From Thiogranum sp. (lineage in GTDB: Bacteria; Pseudomonadota; Gammaproteobacteria; DSM-19610): DNA of 64,000 nucleotides. The notes under the pieces are model-generated. The model was not told the DNA's origin and did no database searches. It saw only the letters and a list, made by a program, of their open reading frames with translations. The stretch spans positions 19,235 through 83,234 of the forward strand of contig JAGFJP010000100.1 in NCBI GenBank assembly GCA_024102665.1, in the 5' to 3' direction. Positions 1 to 8,748 of the stretch are shown here, piece after piece. Position 1 is the stretch's first letter. Each line of letters opens with the position of its first letter. A program made the translations under genes and the position numbers.

Positions 1-507
1 CACCTTGGTATCCAGTCCGCCGCTTTCGACTGCGGCGGTACGCATGTCGACTGTTTCAGTGCGGCATGCGGCAAGGAGTACATCGACTGTGTCCGGATTG
101 TTGCTGCTTGGTCCAAGCACCTCAAAATCCAGGCTGACTTCTTCCAGCGGGTAGGGAACGTACTGATCGGCCTCGAGCTCTATCTGGCTGTGCAACTCGT
201 CTTCAGATAAAGTGTTTGGCATCGGAACGACCTTGGTGATAACGGACGAACCGGCAACTGCGACTGCGGCATTCCTGGTGCGAGCACCGGACCGTTTCAC
301 CGCGCGTCGCACGGCTTCTCCGACCGCTTCCACGTCGGTTATGTTTTTTTCGACAACGGAATTGGGTGGCAGCGGTTCGACAGCGTAACTTTCAACCCGG
401 AAGCGGTTTCCATTGCGACTGAGTTCGAGTAGTTTGACCGCGGAGGAGCTGATATCCAGCCCGACGACAGGTGGCTTGTTCCGTGTAAACAGTTGGGCGA
501 TTTGCAC
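1..507 (-). CDS. pilM: Type IV pilus assembly protein PilM (5' part, cut by window edge)
   Basis: PilM is a cytoplasmic actin-like ATPase that docks on the inner-membrane PilN/PilO complex of the type IV pilus. The translation reads through to the window edge without a stop. It starts with the PilM N-terminal pattern (LFTRNKPPVVGLDISSSAVK, then KLLELSR) and continues with the VVPMP..L.E.EL..QIE.EA..Y.P segment typical of the family. The start is taken as GTG at 507, in frame and just before the conserved phosphate-1-like GLDISSS motif. It is divergent from mrcA, the standard gammaproteobacterial arrangement; pilNOPQ would lie beyond position 1. Confidence 0.93.
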   Translation of the reverse strand, partial: MQIAQLFTRNKPPVVGLDISSSAVKLLELSRNGNRFRVESYAVEPLPPNSVVEKNITDVEAVGEAVRRAVKRSGARTRNAAVAVAGSSVITKVVPMPNTLSEDELHSQIELEADQYVPYPLEEVSLDFEVLGPSSNNPDTVDVLLAACRTETVDMRTAAVESGGLDTKV

Positions 508-559
508 CGTAATTTCCCTTTAATTCGCTACAAATTGCAGCGTATTGATACTGTTATAG

Positions 560-588
560 ATTAGAGAGCAACAACAAATGCTTGTCAA
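560..588 (-). promoter_or_regulatory. Candidate sigma-70 promoter for pilM
   Basis: On the minus strand a perfect -35 TTGACA (588-583) is followed after 17 bp by TCTAAT (565-560), one base away from TATAAT. Transcription would start near 552, about 45 nt before the pilM GTG. It lies in the AT-rich 508-700 gap shared with mrcA. A TATACT hexamer at 638-643 on the plus strand could serve mrcA but has no good -35 partner. Confidence 0.5.
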
Positions 589-700
589 TAAAGAGCTCTT
601 TAATCCTGATTGGTTCGATTCCATGTATCGGACGCTTTATACTGAAGTTTAGGAACGTCTTTGTTTTTTAATTTGAAGCTGATCACATCCCGCCAATTTT

Positions 701-3154
701 ATGACACTACTTTTTAGGGCTCTCCGATTCATCCTGGCTATCGGATTCGCGGCGATTACCGCGGGTGTAATCGCCTTCGCGGCAGCCTGGCTTTATATCG
801 CTCCGCAGCTGCCAGACGTTGAGCAGCTGAAGAATGTTCAGCTGCAGGTGCCATTACGGATTTTCACTCGCGACGGAGAATTGATCGCGGAATTCGGTGA
901 ACAACACCGTGAGCCGGTGAAGTACGAAGATCTGCCTCAAATGGTGATCGACGGCATCCTGGCGACAGAAGATGACCGGTTTTTCCAGCATCCAGGTGTT
1001 GATTACCAGGGGTTGATGCGTGCCGTAGTGGAGCTTATCCGCACCGGTGAGAAACGCCAGGGTGGAAGTACCATCACCATGCAGGTGGCGCGAAATTTCT
1101 TTCTGAGCACAGAGAAGACCTACCTTCGCAAGCTCATCGAGATATTCCTGGCGCTGAAAATCGAACGTGATCTCAGTAAACAGGAAATACTCGAGCTGTA
1201 TTTGAACAAGATTTACTTCGGGCATCGTGCGTACGGTGTCGCTGCCGCTGCCCGCGTCTACTACGGGATCCCGATCGATCAATTGACCGTGGCGCAGATT
1301 GCCATGATTTCGGGCTTGCCCAAGGCTCCATCGAGCAACAACCCGATAAGTAACCCGAAACGGGCGATGGAACGCCGCAACTATGTCCTGGGACGCATGT
1401 ATGCGCTCGGCTTTATCGACGCGCAACAGTATAAGGATGCCCTCGATGAAAAGGATTCGGCAAGCCTGCACAAGGCAACGATTGCAGTCGAAGCACCTTA
1501 TGTCGCCGAAATGGCGCGCAGCTACATGGTCGCCGAATATGGAGAAGATGCCTACATAGCGGGTTATCAGGTAATTACTACGGTGGATGGCAAGCGGCAG
1601 AAGGCTGCGAACGAGGCACTGCGGTCCGCACTGCTCGCTTACGAGCGCCGCCATGGTTATCGCGGGGCTATACGCAATATTGACGTAGTCGACACTGCCG
1701 CAGAGGAGGATCTTGAAAACATGCTTTCGGATATCAGGTCGGTGGGCGGGCTGCTGCCGGGATTGGTGACCGAAGTGCAGGAGTTATCGGCAAACGTCTA
1801 CGTCAAGAATGAGGGGATCGCTGAGATCGGTTGGGAAGGGCTGAACTGGGCACGTCGCTATGATTCGGTTAACTCCCGTGGCCCTGAGCCGGAATCTGCA
1901 CGGCAGATTCTGCAGCGCGGTGATGTTGTCTATGTTGAGCGCCTGGCCGATGCAGGCTGGCGCCTGGCACAGGAGCCGATAGTTTCAGGAGCCCTGGTTT
2001 CCATCCGACCGAAGGACGGTGCCGTGGAGGCGCTGGTCGGCGGTTTCGACTTCTTTGGAAGCAAATTCAACCGGGCTGTTCAGGCTCAACGGCAACCCGG
2101 TTCGAGTTTCAAACCGTTCATATACGCCGCTGCCCTGGCAAAAGGTTACACCGTTGCCAGCCTGTTCAATGATGCGCCGGTTGTGTTCGATGATCCCTCG
2201 CTGGAAACAACATGGCGCCCTGAAAACTATAGCGGCAAGTTCTACGGGCCTACTCGAATGCGCGAGGCGTTGACGCATTCACGCAACCTGGTTTCGATCC
2301 GGCTTCTGCGGGCGATCGGGCCTGGCTATGCCGCCCGTTACGTGCAGCGTTTTGGATTCCGGGATGATCAGATTCCCAGGGATCTGTCATTGGCCCTGGG
2401 TAGCGGCCTGGCAACGCCGATGGAAATGGCGCGGGCATACAGTGTCTGGGCCAACGGAGGATTTGATACGAAGCCCTATTTTGTCCAGGAGGTGCGCGAT
2501 GCCGATGATAACGTTCTGTTCGAGGCTAACCCTCCGGTGGCGTGCGCGGGATGCGAACAGGCCGAAGGCGCGCCCGCGACTGAACAGCAAATTCAGGTGC
2601 CTGTGGCGGAAAGCGGTGTTACCCCGCCTGCGGATGATACTTTACCCGCACCTGTTTATGCCCCACGGGTGGTGGATGCAGAGACGGTTTATCTGATGAA
2701 CTCGATGATGCAGGATGTCATCAAGCGCGGAACCGGACGGCGGGCCATGACGCTGGGGCGCAACGACCTGGCCGGTAAGACCGGGACCACGAATGATCAA
2801 CGAGATGCCTGGTTTTGCGGCTTTAACTTGAGCCTGGTCACAACGGTCTGGGTGGGCTTCGACCGCGCTCATCCGCTCGGCGTTGGTGAAACGGGGGGGC
2901 ACGCGGCGTTGCCAATGTGGATTGATTACATGCGCGATGCGCTGGAGGGAGTCCCCGAGATTCAGTTGCCGCAGCCGCCGGGTCTGGTAACGGTACGCAT
3001 CGATCCGAAAACCGGCTTGCGTTTGCCGCCGGGCCAGGATGGCGGCCTGTTCGAAGTATTTCGATCCGAAACCGTACCGAAGCAATACAGTGATCCGGCG
3101 GAACTGCAGCAGGATGGCGCTTCATCTGGTGATTCGTTAGAGCAATTATTCTAG
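701..3154 (+). CDS. mrcA: Penicillin-binding protein 1A (bifunctional transglycosylase/transpeptidase)
   Basis: Class A PBP of 817 aa that polymerises and cross-links peptidoglycan at the outer face of the inner membrane. One N-terminal membrane anchor (about residues 8-32) is followed by a GT51 transglycosylase domain with the catalytic Glu in ATEDDRFF (E90) and the GGSTITMQVARN motif. An OB-type insert (about 310-420) precedes the transpeptidase domain, with SxxK at S468-K471 (GSSFKPF), SRN in HSRNLVS and KTGT at 693-696. The length matches gammaproteobacterial PBP1A (about 800-850 aa). The partner divergent gene is pilM; a small conserved gene follows 4 bp downstream and is probably co-transcribed. 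Confidence 0.97.
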   Translation: MTLLFRALRFILAIGFAAITAGVIAFAAAWLYIAPQLPDVEQLKNVQLQVPLRIFTRDGELIAEFGEQHREPVKYEDLPQMVIDGILATEDDRFFQHPGVDYQGLMRAVVELIRTGEKRQGGSTITMQVARNFFLSTEKTYLRKLIEIFLALKIERDLSKQEILELYLNKIYFGHRAYGVAAAARVYYGIPIDQLTVAQIAMISGLPKAPSSNNPISNPKRAMERRNYVLGRMYALGFIDAQQYKDALDEKDSASLHKATIAVEAPYVAEMARSYMVAEYGEDAYIAGYQVITTVDGKRQKAANEALRSALLAYERRHGYRGAIRNIDVVDTAAEEDLENMLSDIRSVGGLLPGLVTEVQELSANVYVKNEGIAEIGWEGLNWARRYDSVNSRGPEPESARQILQRGDVVYVERLADAGWRLAQEPIVSGALVSIRPKDGAVEALVGGFDFFGSKFNRAVQAQRQPGSSFKPFIYAAALAKGYTVASLFNDAPVVFDDPSLETTWRPENYSGKFYGPTRMREALTHSRNLVSIRLLRAIGPGYAARYVQRFGFRDDQIPRDLSLALGSGLATPMEMARAYSVWANGGFDTKPYFVQEVRDADDNVLFEANPPVACAGCEQAEGAPATEQQIQVPVAESGVTPPADDTLPAPVYAPRVVDAETVYLMNSMMQDVIKRGTGRRAMTLGRNDLAGKTGTTNDQRDAWFCGFNLSLVTTVWVGFDRAHPLGVGETGGHAALPMWIDYMRDALEGVPEIQLPQPPGLVTVRIDPKTGLRLPPGQDGGLFEVFRSETVPKQYSDPAELQQDGASSGDSLEQLF

Positions 3155-3158
3155 AATT

Positions 3159-3761
3159 ATGGCCAAAAGTTCGAGTCGGGATCAGCAGATGAGAGTGCGA
3201 ATTGCCCAGGAGGCGGCGCGCCTCATGGCGGAACAGGGTATCCAGGATTTCTATGCCGCCAAGCGGAAGGCGGCGCAACATCTGGGTGCGCCGGATACCA
3301 GGAACATGCCGCGTAATCAGGAAATAGAAGCGGCGCTGGAGGCATATCAACGGCTTTTCCAGAGCGACGAACAACCCGGTTATCTTCGAGAGCTGCGAGA
3401 AAGCGCGGCGAAAGCGATGCGCTTTCTGGAGGAGTTTTGCCCCCGCCTGGTTGGACCTGTCCTCAGCGGCACAGCAGGGCGGCACGCGCATATCAATCTT
3501 CACCTGTTTGCGGACACACCGGAGGAAATAGGCTTCTTTCTGATGGAGCTCAATATTCCTTTCCACGCATCGCAAAAACGAATGCGCCTCGGTCGCGAGG
3601 AATGGCAGGAATTTCCTTCTTTCGAATTTCTCGCCGGCGATCATTCCGTTGAGCTGGTTGTTTTCCCGCGCGAAGGTCGCAGGGAATCGCCACGCAGTCC
3701 TGTTGACGGCCGTCCCATGCATCGCGCCGCAATCGAAGAGGTCGAGGCATTGCTGAATTAG
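3159..3761 (+). CDS. Conserved hypothetical protein, nucleotidyltransferase-like
   Basis: A 200-aa soluble protein starting 4 bp after the mrcA stop. The N-terminal third is helical and basic (KSSSRDQQMRVRIAQEAARL, then a segment resembling 'DFYAAKRKAA'). The C-terminal half (GPVLSGTAGRHAHINLHLF, then ELNIPF) resembles the minimal nucleotidyltransferase-like family often annotated in gammaproteobacteria. No signal peptide or membrane segment is seen. The fold assignment is from memory of the pattern, not from a search, and no substrate can be proposed. Confidence 0.7.
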   Translation: MAKSSSRDQQMRVRIAQEAARLMAEQGIQDFYAAKRKAAQHLGAPDTRNMPRNQEIEAALEAYQRLFQSDEQPGYLRELRESAAKAMRFLEEFCPRLVGPVLSGTAGRHAHINLHLFADTPEEIGFFLMELNIPFHASQKRMRLGREEWQEFPSFEFLAGDHSVELVVFPREGRRESPRSPVDGRPMHRAAIEEVEALLN

Positions 3762-3827
3762 TGCTTTCGATTCCCGCTTGAACCCACCGGTGTCAGGCTG
3801 GCTGATGCCTTAGAGGATTTTTCCTTC

Positions 3828-5027
3828 ATGAAAATAGGTACCCCGCTTTCACATGCAGCCACGCGGGTCATGTTGCTGGGTAGCGGCGAACTTGGCAAAG
3901 AGGTCGTTATCGCACTGCAGCGGTTCGGGGTTGAGGTAATCGCGGTCGATCGCTATGCCAACGCGCCCGGACATCAGGTTGCTCATCGTTGTCATGTAAT
4001 CGACATGACCGACGGGGCGGCTTTGCGCGCCCTGGTGGAAAAGGAAAAGCCGCACATCATTGTGCCCGAGATCGAGGCGATCGCCACCGATACGCTGGCG
4101 GAAATCGAACACGATGGTCTCGCGGTTGTGGTTCCGGTGGCGCGCGCGGCGCAGCTGACGATGAACAGGGAAGGAATTCGTCGTCTTGCAGCTGAAGAAC
4201 TTGGTATTCCAACCTCCAGATATGCTTTCGCCGAGAGCGTCGAACAGCTCCGCGCCGCCATCGATGACGGCATTGGCTACCCGTGTATCATCAAGCCGGT
4301 AATGTCGTCTTCAGGCAAGGGGCAATCGCTGATAGAAACTTCCGCGGACCTTGCGCAAGCCTGGAACTATGCCAGAAGTGGCGGGCGAGTCGACCGCGGC
4401 AGGGTGATCGTCGAAGAAGTCATCCGCTTTGATTACGAAATCACCTTGCTTACAGTCCGTGCGCGGGAGGAAGGAGGTGGCATTGGAACCTGGTTCTGTG
4501 CTCCTGTCGGCCACAGACAGGAGAAAGGCGATTATGTGGAGAGCTGGCAGCCGCAACCCATGTCCGGCACCGCGCTTGAAAAGGCGCAGGATATTGCCCG
4601 TACTGTCACAGACGGCCTGGGTGGTTGCGGTCTGTTCGGTGTGGAATTGTTTGTTGCAGGCGATGACGTCTGGTTCAGCGAAGTCAGTCCCCGGCCTCAT
4701 GACACCGGCATGGTGACTATGGTCACCCAATGGCAGAACGAGTTCGAGTTGCATGCGCGGGCCATCCTGGGTCTGCCCGTCTCAACGGTGCTACGCAATC
4801 CCGGCGCAAGTGCAGTCATCTACGGAGGCCATGACGCAGCAGGCATTGTTTTTGACGACGTCGACTTCGCATTGAGTGTTCCACAAAGTGAGCTGCGCCT
4901 TTTCGGCAAGCCGGAAGCTTTTGCCAGGCGTCGAATGGGCGTGGCCCTTGCCTATGGTGATGACGTCGAAGACGCGCGCATTCGGGCGAGGGAAGTTGCC
5001 AGCCGGGTTCGAACTGCCAGGCAATAA
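3828..5027 (+). CDS. purT: Formate-dependent phosphoribosylglycinamide formyltransferase
   Basis: PurT (399 aa) converts GAR to FGAR using formate and ATP in de novo purine synthesis, in parallel to folate-dependent PurN. It is an ATP-grasp enzyme with the N-terminal [12 protein letters not shown] nucleotide-fold motif, the [15 protein letters not shown]-grasp loop, [16 protein letters not shown], and the metal/ATP site [20 protein letters not shown] followed by PHDTGMVT. Length matches the family (about 390-400). The ATG at 3828 is followed by a typical N-terminus (KIGTPLS). The gene ends 6 bp from the convergent malic enzyme gene. Confidence 0.97.
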   Translation: MKIGTPLSHAATRVMLLGSGELGKEVVIALQRFGVEVIAVDRYANAPGHQVAHRCHVIDMTDGAALRALVEKEKPHIIVPEIEAIATDTLAEIEHDGLAVVVPVARAAQLTMNREGIRRLAAEELGIPTSRYAFAESVEQLRAAIDDGIGYPCIIKPVMSSSGKGQSLIETSADLAQAWNYARSGGRVDRGRVIVEEVIRFDYEITLLTVRAREEGGGIGTWFCAPVGHRQEKGDYVESWQPQPMSGTALEKAQDIARTVTDGLGGCGLFGVELFVAGDDVWFSEVSPRPHDTGMVTMVTQWQNEFELHARAILGLPVSTVLRNPGASAVIYGGHDAAGIVFDDVDFALSVPQSELRLFGKPEAFARRRMGVALAYGDDVEDARIRAREVASRVRTARQ

Positions 5028-5033
5028 ATACGG

Positions 5034-6290
5034 CTAGTTCTTCGGTACGGGCTTGTAGTGTGGGGGGAAGCCGGTGCGTGCAACACCCGAGTCGACAGCC
5101 GCCCTGGCGACAGCCGGCGGTACGAAGTCCATCAGTCGCGGATCGAACGGTTTGGGGATAATGTAATCCGGTCCGAATTCCAGCTGCGACAGCCCGTAGA
5201 CCTGCAGAATTTCCGGCAGCACCGGTTCATGGGCCAGAACTCTTAAGGCCTGTACTGCGGCAATCTGCATCTCGCTATTGATTGTTCGCGCCCGCACATC
5301 CAGCGCGCCGCGGAAAATGAACGGAAATCCCAATACGTTGTTTACCTGGTTGGGGAAATCACTGCGTCCCGTCGCCATGATGAGGTCGTTGCGGACTTGC
5401 TGCGCGCGTGTCGGGCTGATTTCCGGGTCCGGATTCGAGAGGGCGAAAACGATGGGTTGCTCTGCCATGCTGGCGAGCATCTGCTCGGTGACGAGATCCG
5501 GTCCGGAGACCCCGATGAAAACGTCCGCGCCACGCATCGCATCCGCTAGTGTGACGCGATCGGTTGCCAGGGCGAATTCTCGTTTGTACTCATTCAGATC
5601 CGTGCGCTCGCTGCGAATGACCCCCTGGCGGTCGACCATCAGAACATTTTCTGGATCTGCGCCAAGTTTCAACAGCAGCTTCATCGATGCGATGCCTGCC
5701 GCACCCGCGCCAAGGCAGACGATGCGCACATCTCCAATTGCCTTGCCGTTGATTTCCAGCGCGTTAAGCAGGCCCGCGCAGATGATAATCGCGGTACCGT
5801 GCTGGTCATCATGAAATACCGGAATATCCAGTCGCTCAATCAAGGTGCGCTCTATCTCGAAACAGCGCGGAGCTGCAATATCTTCCAGATTGATGCCGCC
5901 GAACCCGCCGGCAATTCTCGCCACAGTGTCAACGAATTCCGCTGAATCCGCAGCATCCACTTCGATGTCGAAGACATCGATACCGGCGAAGCGCTTGAAC
6001 AGTACGGCTTTGCCCTCCATGACCGGTTTTCCCGCCAGGGGACCGACATTCCCCAACCCCAACACTGCGGTGCCGTCCGTTATCACGGCCACCAGGTTGC
6101 CTTTGCTGGTATAGCGGAAAGCATCGTCCGGATTCGCCGCAATGGCCCGAACCGGTTCCGCCACCCCGGGTGTATACGCCAGCGACAGCTCCGCTTGTGT
6201 AGAACAGGCCTTGGTAACCTGCGTGGCAATTTTCCCCGGCGCGGGCAATTCGTGGTAGGCAAGCGCTTCCTTTTTGAGATCGTCGAACAT
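5034..6290 (-). CDS. Malic enzyme (NADP-type, without phosphotransacetylase domain)
   Basis: 418 aa. It decarboxylates malate to pyruvate with reduction of NAD(P). Visible are the malic N-terminal domain ([30 protein letters not shown] then [16 protein letters not shown]) and the NAD-binding domain with [11 protein letters not shown] and [11 protein letters not shown]. It stops at about 420 residues, so the C-terminal phosphate-acetyltransferase-like domain of E. coli MaeB is absent, as in many short bacterial malic enzymes. Cofactor preference is not decided by the sequence seen here. It is convergent with purT and has 138 bp upstream for its own promoter. Confidence 0.95.
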   Translation of the reverse strand: MFDDLKKEALAYHELPAPGKIATQVTKACSTQAELSLAYTPGVAEPVRAIAANPDDAFRYTSKGNLVAVITDGTAVLGLGNVGPLAGKPVMEGKAVLFKRFAGIDVFDIEVDAADSAEFVDTVARIAGGFGGINLEDIAAPRCFEIERTLIERLDIPVFHDDQHGTAIIICAGLLNALEINGKAIGDVRIVCLGAGAAGIASMKLLLKLGADPENVLMVDRQGVIRSERTDLNEYKREFALATDRVTLADAMRGADVFIGVSGPDLVTEQMLASMAEQPIVFALSNPDPEISPTRAQQVRNDLIMATGRSDFPNQVNNVLGFPFIFRGALDVRARTINSEMQIAAVQALRVLAHEPVLPEILQVYGLSQLEFGPDYIIPKPFDPRLMDFVPPAVARAAVDSGVARTGFPPHYKPVPKN

Positions 6291-6428
6291 ACAGATTCCA
6301 GTTGTAAACGCAGGTTGGATGGCGATGCAATCATATCAAGCTTGCGACGCGCTTGCTGGACAATTAACTCTGTTCGTCCTGCCAGCCTGCGATTCAGAGG
6401 CGCCGTCCCGGGATCCCGGCAGGACACT

Positions 6429-7226
6429 TCAGCGGTCGCGGACCATCGTGATTGCCGCCGGATGATTCACAGTGATGCGCGACTCGCCTTTGGTGACGTA
6501 GAGCCAGCCGCGCACCTCCAGTTCCCGGCCCAGCCACGTTGTGTCGGGCCGGTTGGCAAACCACTGCAAATCCTGGTCGGGGATGCGAACCGCGAAGCGC
6601 CCTTCGAGATTGATCCAGGTTGCGCCGCCGCCATGGTTTACGCGCGTCACCCGACCCTTCACCCGCATGAAGCCTTCGTCGCGTAAACTTAGCTGGTTGG
6701 ACGCAATGGCGTGATAGTCCGGGCGATCCCAGACGCCCCTTGATGCTTCCAGCGCCTGCCGTTCGGACTCAAGGTAACACTCGAGAAGACGCACATTCGG
6801 GGGAATAGCCACGGCCCAGCCCAGCCCCTCGCGCAGCAGTACCGCGGCCAGATTAGTGCCGTCCGGGGACCAGAGATGAGCCAGGCTCCTGCCGTGGTCA
6901 TCCACTTTTTGCTGCCCGTACAGGATTCGTGCCTTGTTGGACTGTTCAAACAGCAGCTGCCGCAAACGGTCCCTCGCGTTGATGGCCAACGCCTGGGCAG
7001 GTTCGCCGTTGCGGCTGACTTCCGGTGTATTGATGCCGATCAGACGAACCTTGCGGTTGTCCGCCAGCACCAGCGTGTCGCCATCGTGGATGTAGCGTAC
7101 CTGTACCGCCTCGGCAGTCACGGGTGGCGAGCAGTCTGCCGCTGAAATGTTTTGTTGCCAGCAGGCAAGCACAAAAAAGGCGCCCACCAGGGACGCCTTT
7201 CCAGGGACCGCCTTTGCTTTCGGCAT
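6429..7226 (-). CDS. Secreted thermonuclease-family (SNase-like) protein
   Basis: 265 aa. An N-terminal export signal (hydrophobic SLVGAFFVLACW, possibly with Cys as a lipidation site) precedes a staphylococcal-nuclease domain with the metal/catalytic pattern YIHDGDTL, RKVRLIGINTPE and DDHGRSLAHLW. The C-terminal third is an OB-like extension (KGRVTRVN... to VNHPAAITM). It is expected to act on nucleic acids in the periplasm or outside. The ATG shares one base with the rpmE stop (TGATG), so translation is probably coupled to rpmE. Confidence 0.88.
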   Translation of the reverse strand: MPKAKAVPGKASLVGAFFVLACWQQNISAADCSPPVTAEAVQVRYIHDGDTLVLADNRKVRLIGINTPEVSRNGEPAQALAINARDRLRQLLFEQSNKARILYGQQKVDDHGRSLAHLWSPDGTNLAAVLLREGLGWAVAIPPNVRLLECYLESERQALEASRGVWDRPDYHAIASNQLSLRDEGFMRVKGRVTRVNHGGGATWINLEGRFAVRIPDQDLQWFANRPDTTWLGRELEVRGWLYVTKGESRITVNHPAAITMVRDR

Positions 7227-7435
7227 CAGGACTTGCTGATTCCGTACTTTTTGCGGAAGCGATCCACGCGGCCGCCCGTATCAACCATTTTCTGCTTACC
7301 CGTGTAGAAGGGGTGGCAGCGGGCGCAGACTTCTATATGCAGGTCTTTGCCTACAGTGGAGCGCGTCTTGAAACTGTCTCCACAGCTGCAGGTTACGGTG
7401 ATTTCATCGTACGCAGGATGTATGTCTGCTTTCAT
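7226..7435 (-). CDS. rpmE: 50S ribosomal protein L31 (zinc-binding form)
   Basis: 69 aa, large-subunit protein. C16, C18, C37 and C40 ([17 protein letters not shown]) mark the zinc-carrying C+ type, not the Zur-regulated C- paralogue. The basic tail [11 protein letters not shown] is typical. A strong promoter candidate lies at 7498-7526, and the nuclease gene follows with a 1-base overlap. Confidence 0.97.
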   Translation of the reverse strand: MKADIHPAYDEITVTCSCGDSFKTRSTVGKDLHIEVCARCHPFYTGKQKMVDTGGRVDRFRKKYGISKS

Positions 7436-7497
7436 GGGTGGTGCCTCAAATACCCGGCGCGCGGGTGCAATAGTTCGCGCCTGTCGAAAGGCCGCGA

Positions 7498-7526
7498 ATA
7501 ATACGGGAAAGGCGCCGTGCCGGCAA
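7498..7526 (-). promoter_or_regulatory. Sigma-70 promoter for rpmE
   Basis: On the minus strand, -35 TTGCCG (7526-7521), a 17-bp spacer and -10 TATTAT (7503-7498). The predicted start near 7491 leaves a leader of about 55 nt before the rpmE ATG, with a GAGG purine run about 8 nt before the codon. Confidence 0.6.
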
Positions 7527-7555
7527 GCCCTGGCGTCGGGCTACTGTGCTTAAGG

Positions 7556-7918
7556 TCAGCGCACTGAACGGAATTCCAGAACGCGGGCACTCGCGGGCGG
7601 CTCATAATCGCCGCTGCGGAGTTGTTGCAGCGTGTCATTCAGTCCACCGGGACCGATCAACGAATCCCACATCATCTCGCTGAGTTTTATGCACGCAGCC
7701 ATGGGTGTAGCGCACTGGTTACGGACCTGGTCGATTTTCCACTGCAGGCACCGCATGCGGTGTTGCTTGTGTGCGGGCATTGCGGCGATGATTTCCTCAA
7801 TAACCTCGGAGCGCCTGGCTTCAAACGCTGCGGGGTCGCGCCGGGCGAGTTCGGACCACTGGTCGAAGTCGATGAATGGGCTGCGCAAATCAACCTGTTG
7901 TGCTGTTAATTCCGGCAT
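7556..7918 (-). CDS. DUF3135 domain-containing protein
   Basis: Small cytoplasmic protein of unknown function. Family features seen are FDQWSELARRDPAAFE, then a helical segment, a CLQWKIDQVR stretch, and MAACIKLSEMMWDSL, which is the DUF3135 signature region as I recall it. The open frame extends 18 codons further upstream (to 7972), but the ATG at 7918 is preceded by GGAGG at 5-nt spacing and gives the usual family N-terminus, so it is preferred. It is probably monocistronic, with its own promoter at 8030-8057. Confidence 0.82.
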   Translation of the reverse strand: MPELTAQQVDLRSPFIDFDQWSELARRDPAAFEARRSEVIEEIIAAMPAHKQHRMRCLQWKIDQVRNQCATPMAACIKLSEMMWDSLIGPGGLNDTLQQLRSGDYEPPASARVLEFRSVR

Positions 7919-8029
7919 ATTGGCCTCCGACGCCAGTGTGCAGCAGTGCTGCTGTTTTCTTATTGTCTGCACCTGAGAATATCATAAGCTGGCAGAACTC
8001 CCACAATCCCCTCAGTACTACCATGTGAC

Positions 8030-8057
8030 ATTGTAACCCATTGAATTGTCTTAACAA
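8030..8057 (-). promoter_or_regulatory. Candidate promoter for the DUF3135 gene
   Basis: Minus strand: TTGTTA (8057-8052), 16-bp spacer, TACAAT (8035-8030). An ATTGT-CTTA-ACAAT inverted repeat overlaps the -35 element. Confidence 0.45.
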
Positions 8058-8330
8058 TCAGCCGTGCATCTGCGTGCAATGCAGGCGTTTCACAGCGACC
8101 TTGGGCGATTTTCCTACAAATCGGGCGCTGAAATCCGGATTTTCGTCAAAATTCCAGCGGCTGTCTTTTCAAGGTGTTGTTGATCCTGCCCGCGGGAGCG
8201 TCGGTCCCGTGGCGGTGGCCCCGGGAACGGTGGGACTGAGTTCATGAATGGCCTCGGCACGCCCGAGGTTAGTACGGCTACCCACATTGTGATCTGCGGG
8301 CGCCTGCCCGCAAGCGATGGGCAGCCGACG
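8058..8330. other. Non-coding gap with several stem-loops; possible structured RNA
   Basis: No convincing coding frame lies between the DUF3135 promoter and the end of the Rho-antiterminator gene. Inverted repeats seen: AAATCCGGATTT (8131-8142), GGATTTT/AAAATTCC with a CGTC loop (8136-8154), GTCCC paired with GGGAC around 8204-8236, CCTCGG/CCGAGG (8252-8268), and TGCGGGC-GCCT-GCCCGCA (8295-8312). GCCCGC near 8188 could also pair with GCGGGC at 8296-8301 and close the whole block. No T-tract follows any stem, so none is a textbook terminator. I could not match the block to 6S, RNase P or tmRNA. Confidence 0.35.
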
Positions 8331-8567
8331 TCAGAGCGCCTCGGTCCGAAAAATGTAGTCCAGGCGCAGCTCAAGCGTCGCGCCCGTAGCGGATTGGGCG
8401 ACCAGGTACTCCCCGTGGTCGCGGGTGACCAGATCCGATGGCGTGAGCGTTTCGATATGTAGCTGGCCGGAGGGTTCGCGCCAGGAAATGCGCATGCTTG
8501 TGCCGCGCAGGATCGCGAGTTCGTACTGGCTGTAGCTGCCGCAATCGATTGGCGTATAGTCAGTCAT
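8331..8567 (-). CDS. rof: Rho-binding antiterminator (Rof/YaeO-like)
   Basis: 78 aa. Proteins of this family bind Rho and inhibit Rho-dependent termination. The pattern matches (YTPIDCGSYSQYELAI, then a beta-rich SWREPSGQLHIETLTP and EYLV...LELRLDYI). It overlaps the upstream CPXCG gene by 8 bp, indicating coupled translation. Family membership is recognised by pattern; activity on Rho is inferred. Confidence 0.82.
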   Translation of the reverse strand: MTDYTPIDCGSYSQYELAILRGTSMRISWREPSGQLHIETLTPSDLVTRDHGEYLVAQSATGATLELRLDYIFRTEAL

Positions 8568-8748
8568 CGTTGCGGCTGACAGTTACAGCGACCAGTCTGC
8601 TGTCCAGATCCACGTCCGTGGTCATTTCGATCGGTTGGCAGCATACCGGGCAATCCTCGATGTACTGCTGCGCGCCGGCAGAGCAGTCTACGCTGGTTTC
8701 GAAGGGTTCCCCGCAGTAGGGGCATTCAACGCTGGCGGTCTCGAGCAT
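8560..8748 (-). CDS. CPXCG-motif cysteine-rich protein
   Basis: 62 aa. Two zinc-ribbon-like knuckles, CPYC (C9, C12) and CPVC (C33, C36), in the family arrangement VECPYCGEPFE and DCPVCCQPIE. Function is unknown. The start overlaps the end of hemW by 23 bp and the end overlaps rof by 8 bp, making a three-gene overlapping unit. Confidence 0.85.
   Translation of the reverse strand: MLETASVECPYCGEPFETSVDCSAGAQQYIEDCPVCCQPIEMTTDVDLDSRLVAVTVSRNDD

Noticed and set aside
608..625. tRNA T-loop-like GGTTCGATTCC
   Set aside because: The flanking bases do not form a T-stem, and no anticodon arm or acceptor stem can be folded around it.
8295..8312. Rho-independent terminator after rof
   Set aside because: The GC stem is strong, but no T-run follows on either strand.
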